Assembly (NCBI GenBank): GCA_029747015.1 | Contig: JAKOGI010000007.1 | Location: 2,500,001-2,564,000 of the forward strand | Reading direction: 5' to 3' | Source of the DNA: Carnegiea gigantea | Lineage: Eukaryota; Streptophyta; Magnoliopsida; Caryophyllales; Cactaceae | DNA length: 64,000 nt | Shown here: positions 48,603 through 60,008 of the stretch, one piece after another | Position numbering within the stretch: the first letter of the stretch is position 1 | How the letters are laid out: each line of letters opens with the position of its first letter | Made by a program: the position numbers and the translations under genes | Notes under the pieces: generated by a model | Databases searched by the model: none | What the model saw: only the letters and a program-made list of their open reading frames with translations | What the model was told of the DNA's origin: nothing

Positions 48603-48926
48603 TTAGGTGCTTCTTCTCACAAGAGTATGTCCAACTACATCATCAGTCAATATAGTATCTAGCATTGGTGAAAAACAAACATCTGAAGAGAAGGGAACTG
48701 TGATAGACTGGCCAAATTTAGAGAGCCAGTCAGCAGCCATGTTTGCTTCCCGAAAAATGTGGGTAACACGGAGATATGTAGCTTGTTGTAGCCATGTACG
48801 TATGTCATCAATGATTGTGCCAATTTTCCAAGGCACTATGGATTTGCCTGTTAAGGGCTGAATAACTATAAGACTTACAAATTTGGCCAGTCTATATATG
48901 TACATAAGACTTACAAAAGCATACAC
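48603..48926 (-). pseudogene. LINE RNase H C-terminal relic
   Basis: The minus strand reads VPWKIGTIIDDIRTWLQQ, then THIFREANMAADWLSKFG, the C-terminal end of the RNase H domain of plant L1-type LINEs, which usually reads REANMAADWLAKFG. Only about 100 residues remain and the upstream catalytic part is missing. It is a 3' fragment of an old insertion in the opposite orientation to the LINE at 36.3 kb. Confidence 0.75.
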
Positions 48927-51900
48927 TTTGAGGATGTTTCTTCCAATGTTATCCTAATGAGTTGATGACTATTGTGGTTGTTACGGGCTAATCTTTCTTT
49001 TCACTCTCTATGACAATCCTCATATAACTGAATTTTAATACGATCGCCTATTTTGTAATTACTATGTTTAAATTATTGGAAACATTTACATCAAATTTTA
49101 ATTAATGCCTTCAGTTCACACTTAAAAGGATAATTATGTTAATTTTTATATATAATTAACAATTAGGCCATAAACAAAGAGTCATGTATATAAGTACAAA
49201 TGAAATTTCAACTCAAAATCAATTCACAACGGGTGAAGTAACTCATAAATTTATATACATATTCAAACCTAATTTTATTAATATTGGACGATACTCACTT
49301 TTATATTCCAACAAATTATGCAAACTATTCGATGCTGATAAGAATCAGCCACTCATGAAGTAGGAGTTCTTGACTGGAAATAGTCAACTACTGAATTTTT
49401 TATTATTATTATTTTTTTTAAAAAAAAGGCCCTATTGTCATGCATTGTGGCGTGGAATCTGTGGATTTTCCTAATGTGGCTGTCGCATTGTAATAACCAT
49501 ATATAAATTCAGAGCACATATAGCATTTGATTGGTATATGTATTATTTGATTGGTGGGAAGCTTTAGATAAGGTGGTTGAGCCACTTGTAGATAACTAAT
49601 CAAGCAATTTGTTAATGCCCTAATAAGTAATTACTAATTACAAAGTCAAGTATGGATTAGTTGAGCTTAAGTGTGCATGTAGTCATAAATTGTATTTTTC
49701 TTAATATATAGCATTGAGGAATTTAGGACCCCAGTTTGTTTTCACCGAAAGTATTCTTATGAGATATAGCTTCTAGGTTACGCTTGCTTATCAATCGATC
49801 CAACCCAAAACAAGGGATAGGCTTAATCTAACTATATGATGCATCGCGTCGACTATAACTTATTTGCTATGAGATTCATTCAGTGTTGTAAGATAATCTT
49901 ACCTGAGAATATGCTATTAAAATTTGCATCTTTGATTAAGTTAGGGCTAACACCTAAAACTGTGTCTGCTTGAAAACTGGATTCTGATTCAAAAACTTAA
50001 TCGGATCAAATTGTGTATATAATCTTGGTTGGAAAATAGTCAAAAATAATCCTCTTGCCTAACGAGTGCTGAATTTAAAAATTGTAATTATGCCTGCTTG
50101 TTTGGATACATTCTTGATAGCCTTCGTTTAAGGTTGCAAATTAATTATGATTTTCTGTTAACCAAGATTAGTCTTAGCATCTAATTAACATTAGCTGTTA
50201 ATAATCATTGGATCACCATTAAGTACAAGATTATATACGCCAATTATGCTTTAACCTCTTTGAATCAGCCCAAATTATAGGCCGGAATTATTAACATGTA
50301 CCTCTTGGATGAACAATTTTGGGAACGATGGCTGTTAGTATATGAGATTTAAGCAAATAGCCATTCACATCCTACGATTGGGCTGTCACTTGATCCAACA
50401 AGGGCCCAGAATCAGTCCAAAACAGTAGTAATTTCAGACCCAATTCCTCTCCTTTGCTTGGTAACACATGAGAACATGTATCCACTATTAGGTCCTTGTT
50501 CTTTATAGTAACACTTCCACAAAAGTTTATTGTAAAAAATAATTTATTGCATCTGAATCTACAAATAAGCGGTTGTACAATTGCCCTTATTAACAAAAAT
50601 ATACATTTAAGCTACTTAAAAATAAAAATAAAAAACGCCAAAAAAAAAAATTGATACGAAACAAATCAATGAAGTGAAAAACCTTCTATTTTTTTCATTT
50701 ATATTTGCTTGCAAGCACAAAACAAGGTGATATAAAACTTGCAAACTATTAAATGTTAACTCTTGATAGATGGTTACTTGGCTAGTGCTACTTAAAATAA
50801 TGCATCCATCCATCCTTTTTGCGACCAATTAAATATACTAATTTTCTTTTTTTTTTAAATACCAAGACAATTAACACAGGTGAAATAGACTTCCACTTTA
50901 ACGGCCCATATATAGAAAGTTTATCAACTAATTTAATGCACACTTTCTTTTCTTTAACTACCTATAACATTAGAAATTATTTTTAACTATATGTTTGAAT
51001 CGGATGGTGACAAAAAGAATATGAACTTAGTTAAACTCGAAGATCAGCTACGATGCTTATGCATTAACAAAAAGTGGTTCAATTTGAGAGTAGCTTGCTT
51101 AAGATAGCAAAGCATAGATTCCTTCCTTGTGCCCTTACAAATATGGTAAACACTAAGGCATGTATTTTTTTTTTTTTTTAAAAAAAAAATTTGGTCATTA
51201 ACCCTAGGGGTAGGGCATTGATATAGAAGTAACTTTTCAACCTCTTTTCCAACACTTTCATCATCAAAAATTTTGAGAAGAGAATCAACAGAGACCACCA
51301 CTCCTTAAAACATCCCAGGCAACATCAATCTCTTTATGCTTGTCTCCTTTTTTTACTATCAGGATTGAAAGCCCATAACTCCCCTTCTCTTGGGTCTCTC
51401 TCGAACTAAAGGCTGGTCCATGTCTTCTATCTGCAACCCTATTGAAGAATATCATTATGATTTGCATGCATTAAGAAATTGACAACTTTGATTTTTTTTT
51501 TAAATATAAAAATTATTTGGCTTTAATTATGATTATGAATTCGACGCTAAATTAACATGTACGTTTCATGCCACTAAGGAAAATATAAAAATACAAACAT
51601 ACTTAGAGTGGACATTTTTATCGTGCCCCTCTTAAGGCTTTAACCGTTAGAAGAATGTGCCAAAGGTCATAATCTTCTCGCTTTTTAACCACCTTCTTTG
51701 AGAAATATAAACTAAGAAGGAACTGACGAGATCATTTTTTTTCTAATACGGTGTAAATTGTTATACTGCATGTCGTTAATTCACTAACCAATGTATATCC
51801 TTATCCTCTCATCAAACAGTATGACAAAATGAACAGACGACAGATAAAAGAAATAGTTTATGAGCCTGATGTATTATTTATGCCAAATTAAAATTCATAT

Positions 51901-52127
51901 GATTATATGAAAGAGTCATAATATTTGTAGTCTCCTTATATGGCAATTGAGAGAACTTTTTTGGAAATGAGAGTATTCATTCCCTCTTGATTCATTACCA
52001 TTTTGTCTAAAACTCTTGAGCGTTGGAGAAACCTAGCCACAACATGGTCACATACTGCTAACATTTACAACCCTATTGACTCCATCTAACCCGGGTTCTC
52101 CATCCCAAACCGGATCCACAATAATAA

Positions 52128-53218
52128 CTATCCAAAACTCGAAACCGAATGGGACAGGCCCGGTTCGGCCCGACCCGAACCCATCGTCGACAGCTCTTTC
52201 TTCTTCCTCATCTCCAACACCTTCCTGTGATTGTTGGAGTGGAGCTCACTAGAGAACGTCGGGCTGCCGGCGGGTCGATATTCGGGCAAGAGCCTGCCCG
52301 ACTTGAACCGGACCCCGCAGGCATTGCAGAGGGTCTTGGCGCCCAACGGCCCGGCCCGCCACTGGGGAGTCTTCTGGACTCCGCAGTGGCTGCACCTCCT
52401 CGGCGACCCGGACCCGGCCTCGCCCCTCCTCCACTTCTTGGTCCGGCCCGACCCATGATCGGAATCGGAGCTTTCAGGGGGTGGCTCAGCGAGCGCGGTG
52501 GACCAAACCCGGCCGCCAGTTCGGGCGCGCTTGCTCCGCCGGGACCTGTTTAGACCATTCGGGGCGCCAGGTGTGCGGTCGGGTTCGGGCTTGGACTCGG
52601 GTTTCTCCGAGATGGGTGCGAGCCCGGGTGGGTATGGGGTTGAAAATTGAGAAAATGATTCCTCCACAAAATGGGATAGCCATTCTAGGTCTGCTTCCTC
52701 TGTCTGCAAAAACGTAAATAATAAGAACAATAAAAATCAAAACTTTGACTGCTTTGAAGCCCCAAAATGAGTGAAACTGAGCATAAATGTCCCAATTGGG
52801 TTCGAATTCCGTCTATATCAGCTTTTGCGTCTCATTTGCACCAAGAGAGAGAGTGAGAGAGGAGTACCGGGACTGAAAGAACAGAACCAAAGTCATCTCT
52901 GTTTTGCTCTGTTTCAAGGGAAGAACAGAGAAAGGAGGAGACTGCTGGGCTCTTTTGGGCTTCTTTTTCTCCGGCTGGCTCTTCATTTAGGACGCCATTG
53001 TCGTCTTTGTCTTCTTGACATGTTTCTTCGTCGTGTTCTTCGAGAGTTTCTTCGTTGTTGAGGTTGAGAAGTTGGTCCACGAAGAAATCTTCACCAGAAA
53101 CAGAAACAGAGGAACCCAATTCCGGGTTTAAACTGCAAAAATCTTCCGAAATTGCTTTCTTTGAGCCAAAACCCACCATCATTTCGGCCTTGAAACCCCC
53201 TTTTTTCATGCATTCCAT
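52128..53218 (-). CDS. GATA-type zinc finger transcription factor (class A)
   Basis: Two minus-strand exons, 53218-52868 (residues 1-117) and 52703-52128 (residues 118-308 and stop), with a 164-bp GT-AG intron in phase 0. Start chosen at [14 protein letters not shown], the first in-frame ATG. The N-terminal half is acidic ([14 protein letters not shown]..., [13 protein letters not shown]), as in class A plant GATA factors. A basic stretch ([13 protein letters not shown]) precedes the single C-x2-C-x18-C-x2-C finger, Cys221, 224, 243 and 246 ([16 protein letters not shown]...LCNACG), followed by the plant-typical [19 protein letters not shown]. It binds WGATAR sites in the nucleus; related members act in light, growth and cell-elongation responses. 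The exact orthologue cannot be named. The second exon is GC-rich. Confidence 0.94.
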
Positions 53219-53233
53219 GTCTCCTTTCTCAAC

Positions 53234-53360
53234 CTACAAAAACCCCAGAAACAAAACCCCAAAATCAGCCTCAAAACTCAGAAAACAAACCCGAATTTCA
53301 ACAATTTCTGAGATGGACAGAGTGAGTTTTTTCTGGGTCAGAAGAAAATTGAATCAGCAC
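53234..53360 (-). other. Possible 5' UTR intron of the GATA gene
   Basis: On the minus strand a donor-like TCTCAG/GTGCTG at 53361/53360 and a pyrimidine-rich acceptor TTTTTGTAG/GTTGAG at 53234/53233 would bracket a 127-bp intron just before the start codon. There is no transcript evidence. Confidence 0.35.
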
Positions 53361-53965
53361 CTGAGAATTAGAGGAGGAGGAGGAGGATGAAGGAAAGGGG
53401 TTGCAGGGGAAGAAGAAATAGGGGTGGTGAGTTCGGTAAAGCATTGAATGTGAGAGCTTCTTCTTTTTCCCTGATTCTCTCTCTTCAACCTCAAGAACAC
53501 CGCACTTGCTGTGTATGAATGAATATGTGAAGTGATAAAAGGCGTTTTTGGTCTAAATTTTTCCTCCTTTCTTCCACTCCCAAAAAAGAAAAAACTGCCT
53601 TCCCCTTATCCTCTGTATTTAATTTCTCTTTCTCTCTCTGCATCTACCTTGCTTTTGCATTAAAATTCTGCAAATATTTCACACCGCATTAAGCAGATTT
53701 TTACCTTATAACGACCGTTCTTTTTTTAAAAAAAAGAACAGACCCTTTTTTTTTAAAAAAAAGTATTGAGTAATTTGTCTGTGAACAGTACTAAGGAAGA
53801 CAAAATGCCTGCGACATTTTCTGGATTTTTTGCAGACAAATTTCAGAGTGGTGGGCCACTTATTACTGTAACTTCAAGTCTTGAAGAGTACTAAAGTGTT
53901 CAAATATTTATTTTAATTTGAAAAAAAAACTGACAGATTTAGGAGGGAATGATATTGAGGATAAA

Positions 53966-54155
53966 GGGCCTATTCTTTTAATTGGTAAATTAAAATGAAT
54001 AAAAAAATAAAGTTGATTAAAAATAAATTAAAGTGGGTTAAAATTAATAGTTTTTGTTAAAGTTGATTGAAATAGGTTGAAATGAATTGAAGTTTGTTAA
54101 AATTGGTATTTTTTATTGAACTGGTTGAAGTTAGTTAAAGTTGATAAATTAAAAA
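53966..54155. repeat. Tourist-like MITE relic
   Basis: It starts AAAGGGCCTATTCTTTTAATTGGTAAATT and continues with imperfect GTTGAAATRGGTTGAAATGAATTGAAG units, the same layout as 35735-35943 and the complement of 47781-48059. The right end is eroded (GTTGATAAATTAAAAAGTAAC). Confidence 0.5.
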
Positions 54156-55639
54156 GTAACAACACTTTCTAGTATAGGTTTTGCTTTTGTATAGTCTAGA
54201 AAAACTCAAATATAGATAGTCTTAGCTTATCGACATCCTTATTCGTAGAAAAGCGAATTTCAAAAGAAGAAGTTGATAAATTAAAAAAGATCAATGAAAA
54301 AAACAAGCCTAACTTTTCACTTTTAGTTGCTTTCTTTCCTATATTATTTGATTTGCAAGCAGCTGAGTTTACTGTTTATTTGTGGGGTTTCGGCTGATTT
54401 TCTAACGGGTTGATTGCCGCTATCAATGGTTTGGTCTTTCATTATTTTCTCCCTTCTTTTCCCGCCTAACGTGTTGCATTCCATTGCGCAATTGCCCAAA
54501 GAATGCCAAATTTGAATCATCTTGTTTTCTTCTTTCTCATTACTGCTCAAGAGTCAAGACAAAATTTAAAACAATGTTTGAACATTTAAATTTAAAGTGC
54601 AAAATCGATGCAGATGGAGCTTTTGAACTCGGGTTAAGATAAATTTGAAGATTAGGCTAACAAATACGGACGAAAATGTCAGATACTTCTGTTTGTGTTG
54701 ATTTGTGTGCTTTAAGTACTGTGATTTATAAAAGGAACTGTGGAAAGTAGTAGAAGTCTATCACATGTCATTCACTTGGTAGAGGAGGACATAATGGCTG
54801 GTGTGAGAGAATAATAGATGTGCATGAAAAATTTAGTGTATGTGGCTTGTTGATGTCCTTCTTAGGTTAAATATAGGTTTGATGTACATTTAATCGTAAG
54901 TAATAATCAATATCAGTATATAACAACATTTGGATGCACTATATCCATATTAGTAAAAGAATGGTAAGCTATATAGCTCAAAATATGCGTCTCAAAAGAA
55001 TAAGATTTCTTCATATCCTGCCACTTTTTCTATTAGATATGGCTTTCGGTGTCTTCATAAGTTTGATGGAAAGAAGCGTTTTGCTTTTTGATTGTAAGTG
55101 TTTGAGCGATGTTCCTTCCGTTTTCCCTTGATTAGTGGTCGTGTGGCTGCTTTCAAACTCGTGTCAACTCATATTAACTGATAGTCGAGATAAATACATT
55201 GTTCTTTCAAATTATTATTTTCACCATGCTATGACCTATGAGGTTGGGGCCTTTGATTTGCAGTATATCGTAGACGTCACCGTCTTGTGGGCCTCTAAGT
55301 TGCGATATTTAAATTGTACATGGGCCAACGGGCCCATTCAATTATACCTCAAATTGACACTACTGCATACTATGATTTATTACACATATAAGTCATATTT
55401 TCACAAAATCGATCTCCAACGGTCAAATAAAATTCCCAAAAACAAAAAGGAAAAAAAGAAAAAGAAAAGGAAAAAGACGTGGTAACGTGGTAGAAAGAAT
55501 CTTGATGAGAATTGAAGCTGAGCATGGCGTGCTTTTTGTGAGGGAACAGCGACTGCAATAACCGGCGGGGAAAGGAAGGTTGAGAGTAAATGAAATTTCC
55601 AACCAAAGTTGCTTTTGTCTTCACTCTTCACCTCTATTT

Positions 55640-55855
55640 CTTTGGCCATGTTTGGCAAAGAATTTTTTAGGTGCAAAAAGAGCTTTTTGAGGGTATTAGC
55701 TGTTTGACTCTGGTCAAAAAGCTCTTTGAGGTGTTTGGTTGATTAGCTTTTTAGATTAGCTTTTTATACCCAAAAAGCTCTTTTACAAAAAGCTCTTTGG
55801 GATAGCTTTTTCAAAGAGCTTTTTGACGTTTACTATTGTAATGACCATACTAACC
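55640..55855. repeat. Repeat built of AAAAAGCTCTTT palindromes
   Basis: At least seven copies of AAAAAGCT or AGCTTTTT words, several forming the palindrome AAAAAGCTCTTTT, are clustered with GTGTTTGGTTGATTAGC and ATGTTTGGCAAAG edges. This wording is common to small plant hAT- or Mutator-type MITEs, but I could not fix terminal repeats. Confidence 0.5.
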
Positions 55856-57383
55856 TTATAATTTGGACCAATTTACATTACATGTTATTCACAAATGACA
55901 TTCCCGAATGTTGGATGTTTATACTTTAAATTTTTCAATTTATTTTTTCTTTTTTGGGACAAGAATTGTGGATAATCATGATGTAGAAGATAATGTTTTT
56001 AACTTTAATGCTTTCTTAATTTAACAAATAATTTATATAAGTTAGTTTTAATGCGTTCCGTTGTCTATCTTTGGGCTTTGGCTTGGAATTGAATGACAAC
56101 GTACATGGACCACATGCATACATCATAGGCCACTCTAATCTTATAGGTAGAGTATATTTTTCAATGTTTCATTCTCAATTTTCAAAGAACCTATTTACAC
56201 TGGTTTATCCGCTAACATCGATTAAGGAAAATACTATCTATATCTATATTTATTGAGATATTACAAATGCAAAACCCCCACTAGAAGTTGTTGTCTTTTC
56301 TTATGCTGTTAATATACTGGCTTATTGATATGTTTGTACGGCTATGGTTGTTGTTATAGTATAAAACTATATCTAGGTCTTCAACCATGAGCTTGAACTT
56401 TTGGTTGAGATAGTTCTTGAACATGGTATCAAAATCTTTCTGATCGAGAGGTATCAAGTTCCAATCTCAGCAGTTCCACATTGATTTATTGCGCAAGGCC
56501 GAGGGAAGCCTTTGCAGCATTTACACTTCAAGCCCAAAGGGCATTCGCGTGAAGGGATGTGTTATAATATAAACCTATTTTTGGTTCTTCAACCATTAGT
56601 TTAAGCTTTTGATTGAATTAGTTCTTAAACAGATACTCTTATATAGTTATAGCATTAAATATGCTATCAGTGATGGATTCAAGATTTCAATTACAAGGGG
56701 TTGAAAGGCACGTGCTACACAAACATGTCAATATTAAGGAGTTGTGTTTTCACTATTCTATAAATCTTTTTCTCATATTTTAAGACCACGAATATTATAA
56801 TTTTAAGAGTACCAGACCTATAGTTAGGGATTTCATTGCATTTACAAGTGCATAATTTGAATTAAACAATCATGGTAATCTTTGCAAGCTATTCTAAGCT
56901 CAACCATTGTTTTGAGTGGATTAGGCATATGAGAGATTGCCATCCAGATATAGTGGTAAAACACTAAACTTTGCTAATTGATAAATTGCTTGATTATATT
57001 GCCTACTAATAACATGAAGAAAAAGACATATGCAATACACAATGTATGGATAGGGAAGAGGTATCTTCAATAATCACCTTGTGTCGTACTTTTTGAGCAA
57101 GTTGATGCATCATGCATGAATCATGACATCAAAAGCATCACTTTCGATAATAATATTTTCCATGCCACTTTCAAAGAGCCCTCCACACCAAATCTAATTG
57201 GCATAGGATATGATATGTTTGCCAAATGCCAACAAGGATAAGTAACACTAGAAGCCATGAATCCATTTCGCAAAGGGCTTGTTTTCACTGCAATTGTGAT
57301 AGACTGATAGGGAAAGCCCAATTTTTTAATTATTTTTCTCATAAAAACAAAAAGGAAATCGAGGTTGAGGAAAAGAAAATGAT

Positions 57384-57454
57384 TGCACCAGCCGGGAATC
57401 GAACCCGGGTCTGTACCGTGGCAGGGTACTATTCTACCACTAGACCACTGGTGC
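57384..57454 (-). tRNA. tRNA-Gly (anticodon GCC)
   Basis: The minus strand gives a complete 71-base cloverleaf: acceptor GCACCAG pairing with CTGGTGC, D arm GTGGTCTAGTGGTAGAAT, anticodon loop CTGCCAC with anticodon GCC, T arm CCCGGGTTCGATTCCCGG, and discriminator A. A and B box promoter sequences are intact. No intron. It is followed on its 3' side by plus-strand TTTTC (minus GAAAA), and a clear T run for polymerase III termination is not close by. Confidence 0.97.
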
Positions 57455-60008
57455 TTTGCGATGCCCAGTCTTCTCATGCTTAAAGCCTATTTCGAGCTGC
57501 ATCCAACTTCAAACAAATGAAGAATAGCCATACTCCCAAGAGTGTAGGACATTAAGCCAGGTCACAAATTTTTGGCATAAAGTAGGGTTAATTAATTGTG
57601 ATCTTTTAATGTATAAACTCCCTTCGTTCTCTTAAAGTGTCCATCTTTGAATGTAGAAAGAGAAAGAAATATAACAATTCTTGTTCATTTTAATTAATTG
57701 ATTTTGAAAATTGTAGATTCTTAAGATTAAGCATATTATAGTACCTTTTGACCAATCAAAGTTTAATAGAGCAAGACTCCAGCAGCTACATGCGTAACTC
57801 CTAAGCAACAAGCGCGCTAACTATGTTACCTTGGCAAGGGTTTTGTAATAATTTGACAAACTTATTGGGATAGAGGAAGTATGTTCATCAATTTATATTG
57901 AATGTACGTAACACTTTCGTTTTTTTAAATACTATCTTCCAGTATTTTATATCAAACCACTGATGAACATGATAATTGTAACCAAACTGCAAATCAAAAA
58001 AGAACACCCCTCGATTGATTATTGCTGGACAAAAACCCAACTTGAACTCGATGTTAGGAATATGGTGACTAAGCATAGGCTATAGACATGGAGATGGAGC
58101 TTTATAGCTTGTGGAGGTCCACAATGGAAGTGGCATTGAGCCACAATAGCTTGTTTGTGTCTAGTAAAGACAACTTTGGCAATCAAGTTGAATTAGTAAC
58201 AAAATTGGACCACCAAAGGTTCTTGAACCTTGAGGTTGGCCGAGGAGTTGCACCTAAAAGAGTCAAACCAAAAATTATGCCATAGTTAGTGAGCACATGT
58301 TCCCTCCTTCATGTTTTGTCTCTAGTACACAGAATAGCATTCTACAAAGATTGTCAAGTGCTAAGACTACAACCCCAGCTATTCGCATAGATAGAGTAGT
58401 TTCGCTCATTTGGAGCGTATGAAAAACAAGAAATAACATGGTGTTTCGGAGTGAAACATCTATTCCAGAAAGTACACTAATAAGAGCTAAAAAAGCTAAC
58501 ACCGAGTGGCGTATTAGATACAAAGTCGCAAATCCACTCCATACACCAATTCCAAACTAGTCAGGTGGCAGTCGAAAGAAGACTCATTGGGTAGCGTAGA
58601 GAAAACCTCAAGGAGGATCCATTAAAATCAATTTTAATGGATCCAAAACGTTACAAGGAGCAGCAGGAGGGTTCATACTCCGTAATTGGGAAGGGAGATT
58701 TATTCAAGCGGCATCATTTTATCTAGGTGAGGCGTCAGTTTTGATAGCAGAAGCAATAGTAATGAGAAATGACATCAAAGCAGCACTACAAGCAGGCTTC
58801 ACAGATATTCATATCGAGGGGGACAATAAAATTCTTATCCAAGCAGTTCAGGGATGCATCCTAGTACCATGGGAAATCCAAGTTCTGATTCAGGATATTC
58901 ACACTACATCCAGCATTGTAACAAAATTATTATCACACATAATTTTAGGTAAGGTAATGGTGCAGCCGACTGGCTAACAAAATATGGTTTATCACTTCAT
59001 TCCACAATGATGTGGAATGAGGTTCTGCATAAGGACCTTTTTCGTATCCTCTATGAGGATAATCTAGAGAGAACCCTTGAGAGACGGACTAACTAGAATG
59101 TATGCTTACCTTTCTTACCCCCCAAAAAAAATGTTCCCTCCATATTATAATTCTTTACAATAGACATGTTTACGGTATGTTTATTAGCCTGAGTTGGAGC
59201 ACATGAACTCTTAGAAATATGGAATACATTTTATTTAAGTCTAATCGATACCTTCTTTTTTTAAAGCAAATTAACTTCGCTATGTAGATGTTGAATTAAT
59301 TTAACATGGCAATCTTAATCACCCAAGCTACGTATATTCCTAAAAGAAAAGATGATTCATTTGGGATCTATGAGGAAAATGAAGTAAAATCCTAGGCCCA
59401 ACTTGGAGGATGATTACCATTTATGGCTCAAAACTGAGTAAGCTTTCAAAGTCCCATAAGTAACTGTGCTTTGTCACTAAAAACTAGGCCCATTTTCGCA
59501 ACAATTGCTCTAACCATCTATTACCTGAATCGGTATCTGCTACTTAAATGACTAATTTTACCAAATAGAGCCTAAATGAGCCAATAATAGGCGAATTGAT
59601 GGGAACAAATGTCGAATCAATCAAAGTACGCAGTTCATAATTCGTTCATCAATTTACTTGGATTGTTTGGTGGCAACAAAAAGAAAAAGAGATTTATTAG
59701 AGTTGGGACAGCTTGATCTGACCTGACAACATGATTCAAATCCGACCGAAGTTATTGAGAGAAACACAAACCCAAGTCAAAACGAACCGATTTCATTGTT
59801 TCAACCCGAAATTGATACAATTTTACCATTTGGCGTGAGAACATGTTATTTTTCAAATTGAACAAATCTAAATTATTTTCAAAGCTGACATGCGCGAAAT
59901 CGATTCGTTCATTGAATAGGTCAATCCGACCCGACCTGTTTTCCGTCTCTAAGATTTATCGAGGACAATCTAGCAATCCAAAGCATACATTAAGAGAATG
60001 CAGCATAA
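57455..60008. other. Intergenic region between tRNA and MADS gene
   Basis: It contains AT-rich spacer and, at about 58270-59100, a decayed LINE 3' end. The part 59100-60008 would hold the 3' UTR of the minus-strand MADS gene and shows nothing else recognisable. Confidence 0.5.
58270..59100 (+). pseudogene. Decayed LINE 3' end (zf-RVT tail and RNase H)
   Basis: In shifting plus-strand frames one can read VSLIWSVWKTRNNMVF (about 58400), then INFNGSKTLQGAAGGFILRN and AEAIVMRNDIKAALQAGF with DIHIEGDNKILIQAVQG, and finally NGAADWLTKYGL (about 58945). These are the tail of the zinc-finger region and the RNase H domain of a plant L1-type LINE. Stops and frameshifts are frequent. It differs clearly from the LINE at 36.3 kb and is an independent, older insertion. 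Confidence 0.75.

Larger units (their letters stand above)
44124..52127. other. Gene-poor intergenic region
   Basis: Eight kilobases of AT-rich DNA. Recognisable contents are an old repeat with GGGGAAAATAATTTTCC near 44585, a (TA)n run (45248-45312), a C/A homopolymer junction near 45481, a Tourist-like MITE (47781-48059), an AAT/ATT microsatellite (48383-48438), a hairpin (48441-48528) and a LINE RNase H relic (48603-48926). No intact gene was found in 48930-52127. Confidence 0.6.
53219..57383. other. Intergenic region between GATA gene and tRNA
   Basis: The first 300 bases are GATA-gene leader, with GGA-repeat (53370-53395) and CT-rich blocks. Beyond are a MITE-like patch (53966-54155), an AAAAAGCTCTTT-rich repeat (55640-55855) and otherwise AT-rich DNA. 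No further gene was recognised. Confidence 0.55.

Noticed and set aside
52149..52553. Plus-strand frame of 134 codons over the GATA gene
   Set aside because: It is antisense to the GC-rich second GATA exon, with no recognisable domain.
55401..55676. Minus-strand frame MAKEIEVKSEDKSNFGWKF... possible first exon
   Set aside because: No family resemblance, no supporting downstream exon, and it runs into a poly-Phe low-complexity tail in an AAG-rich tract.
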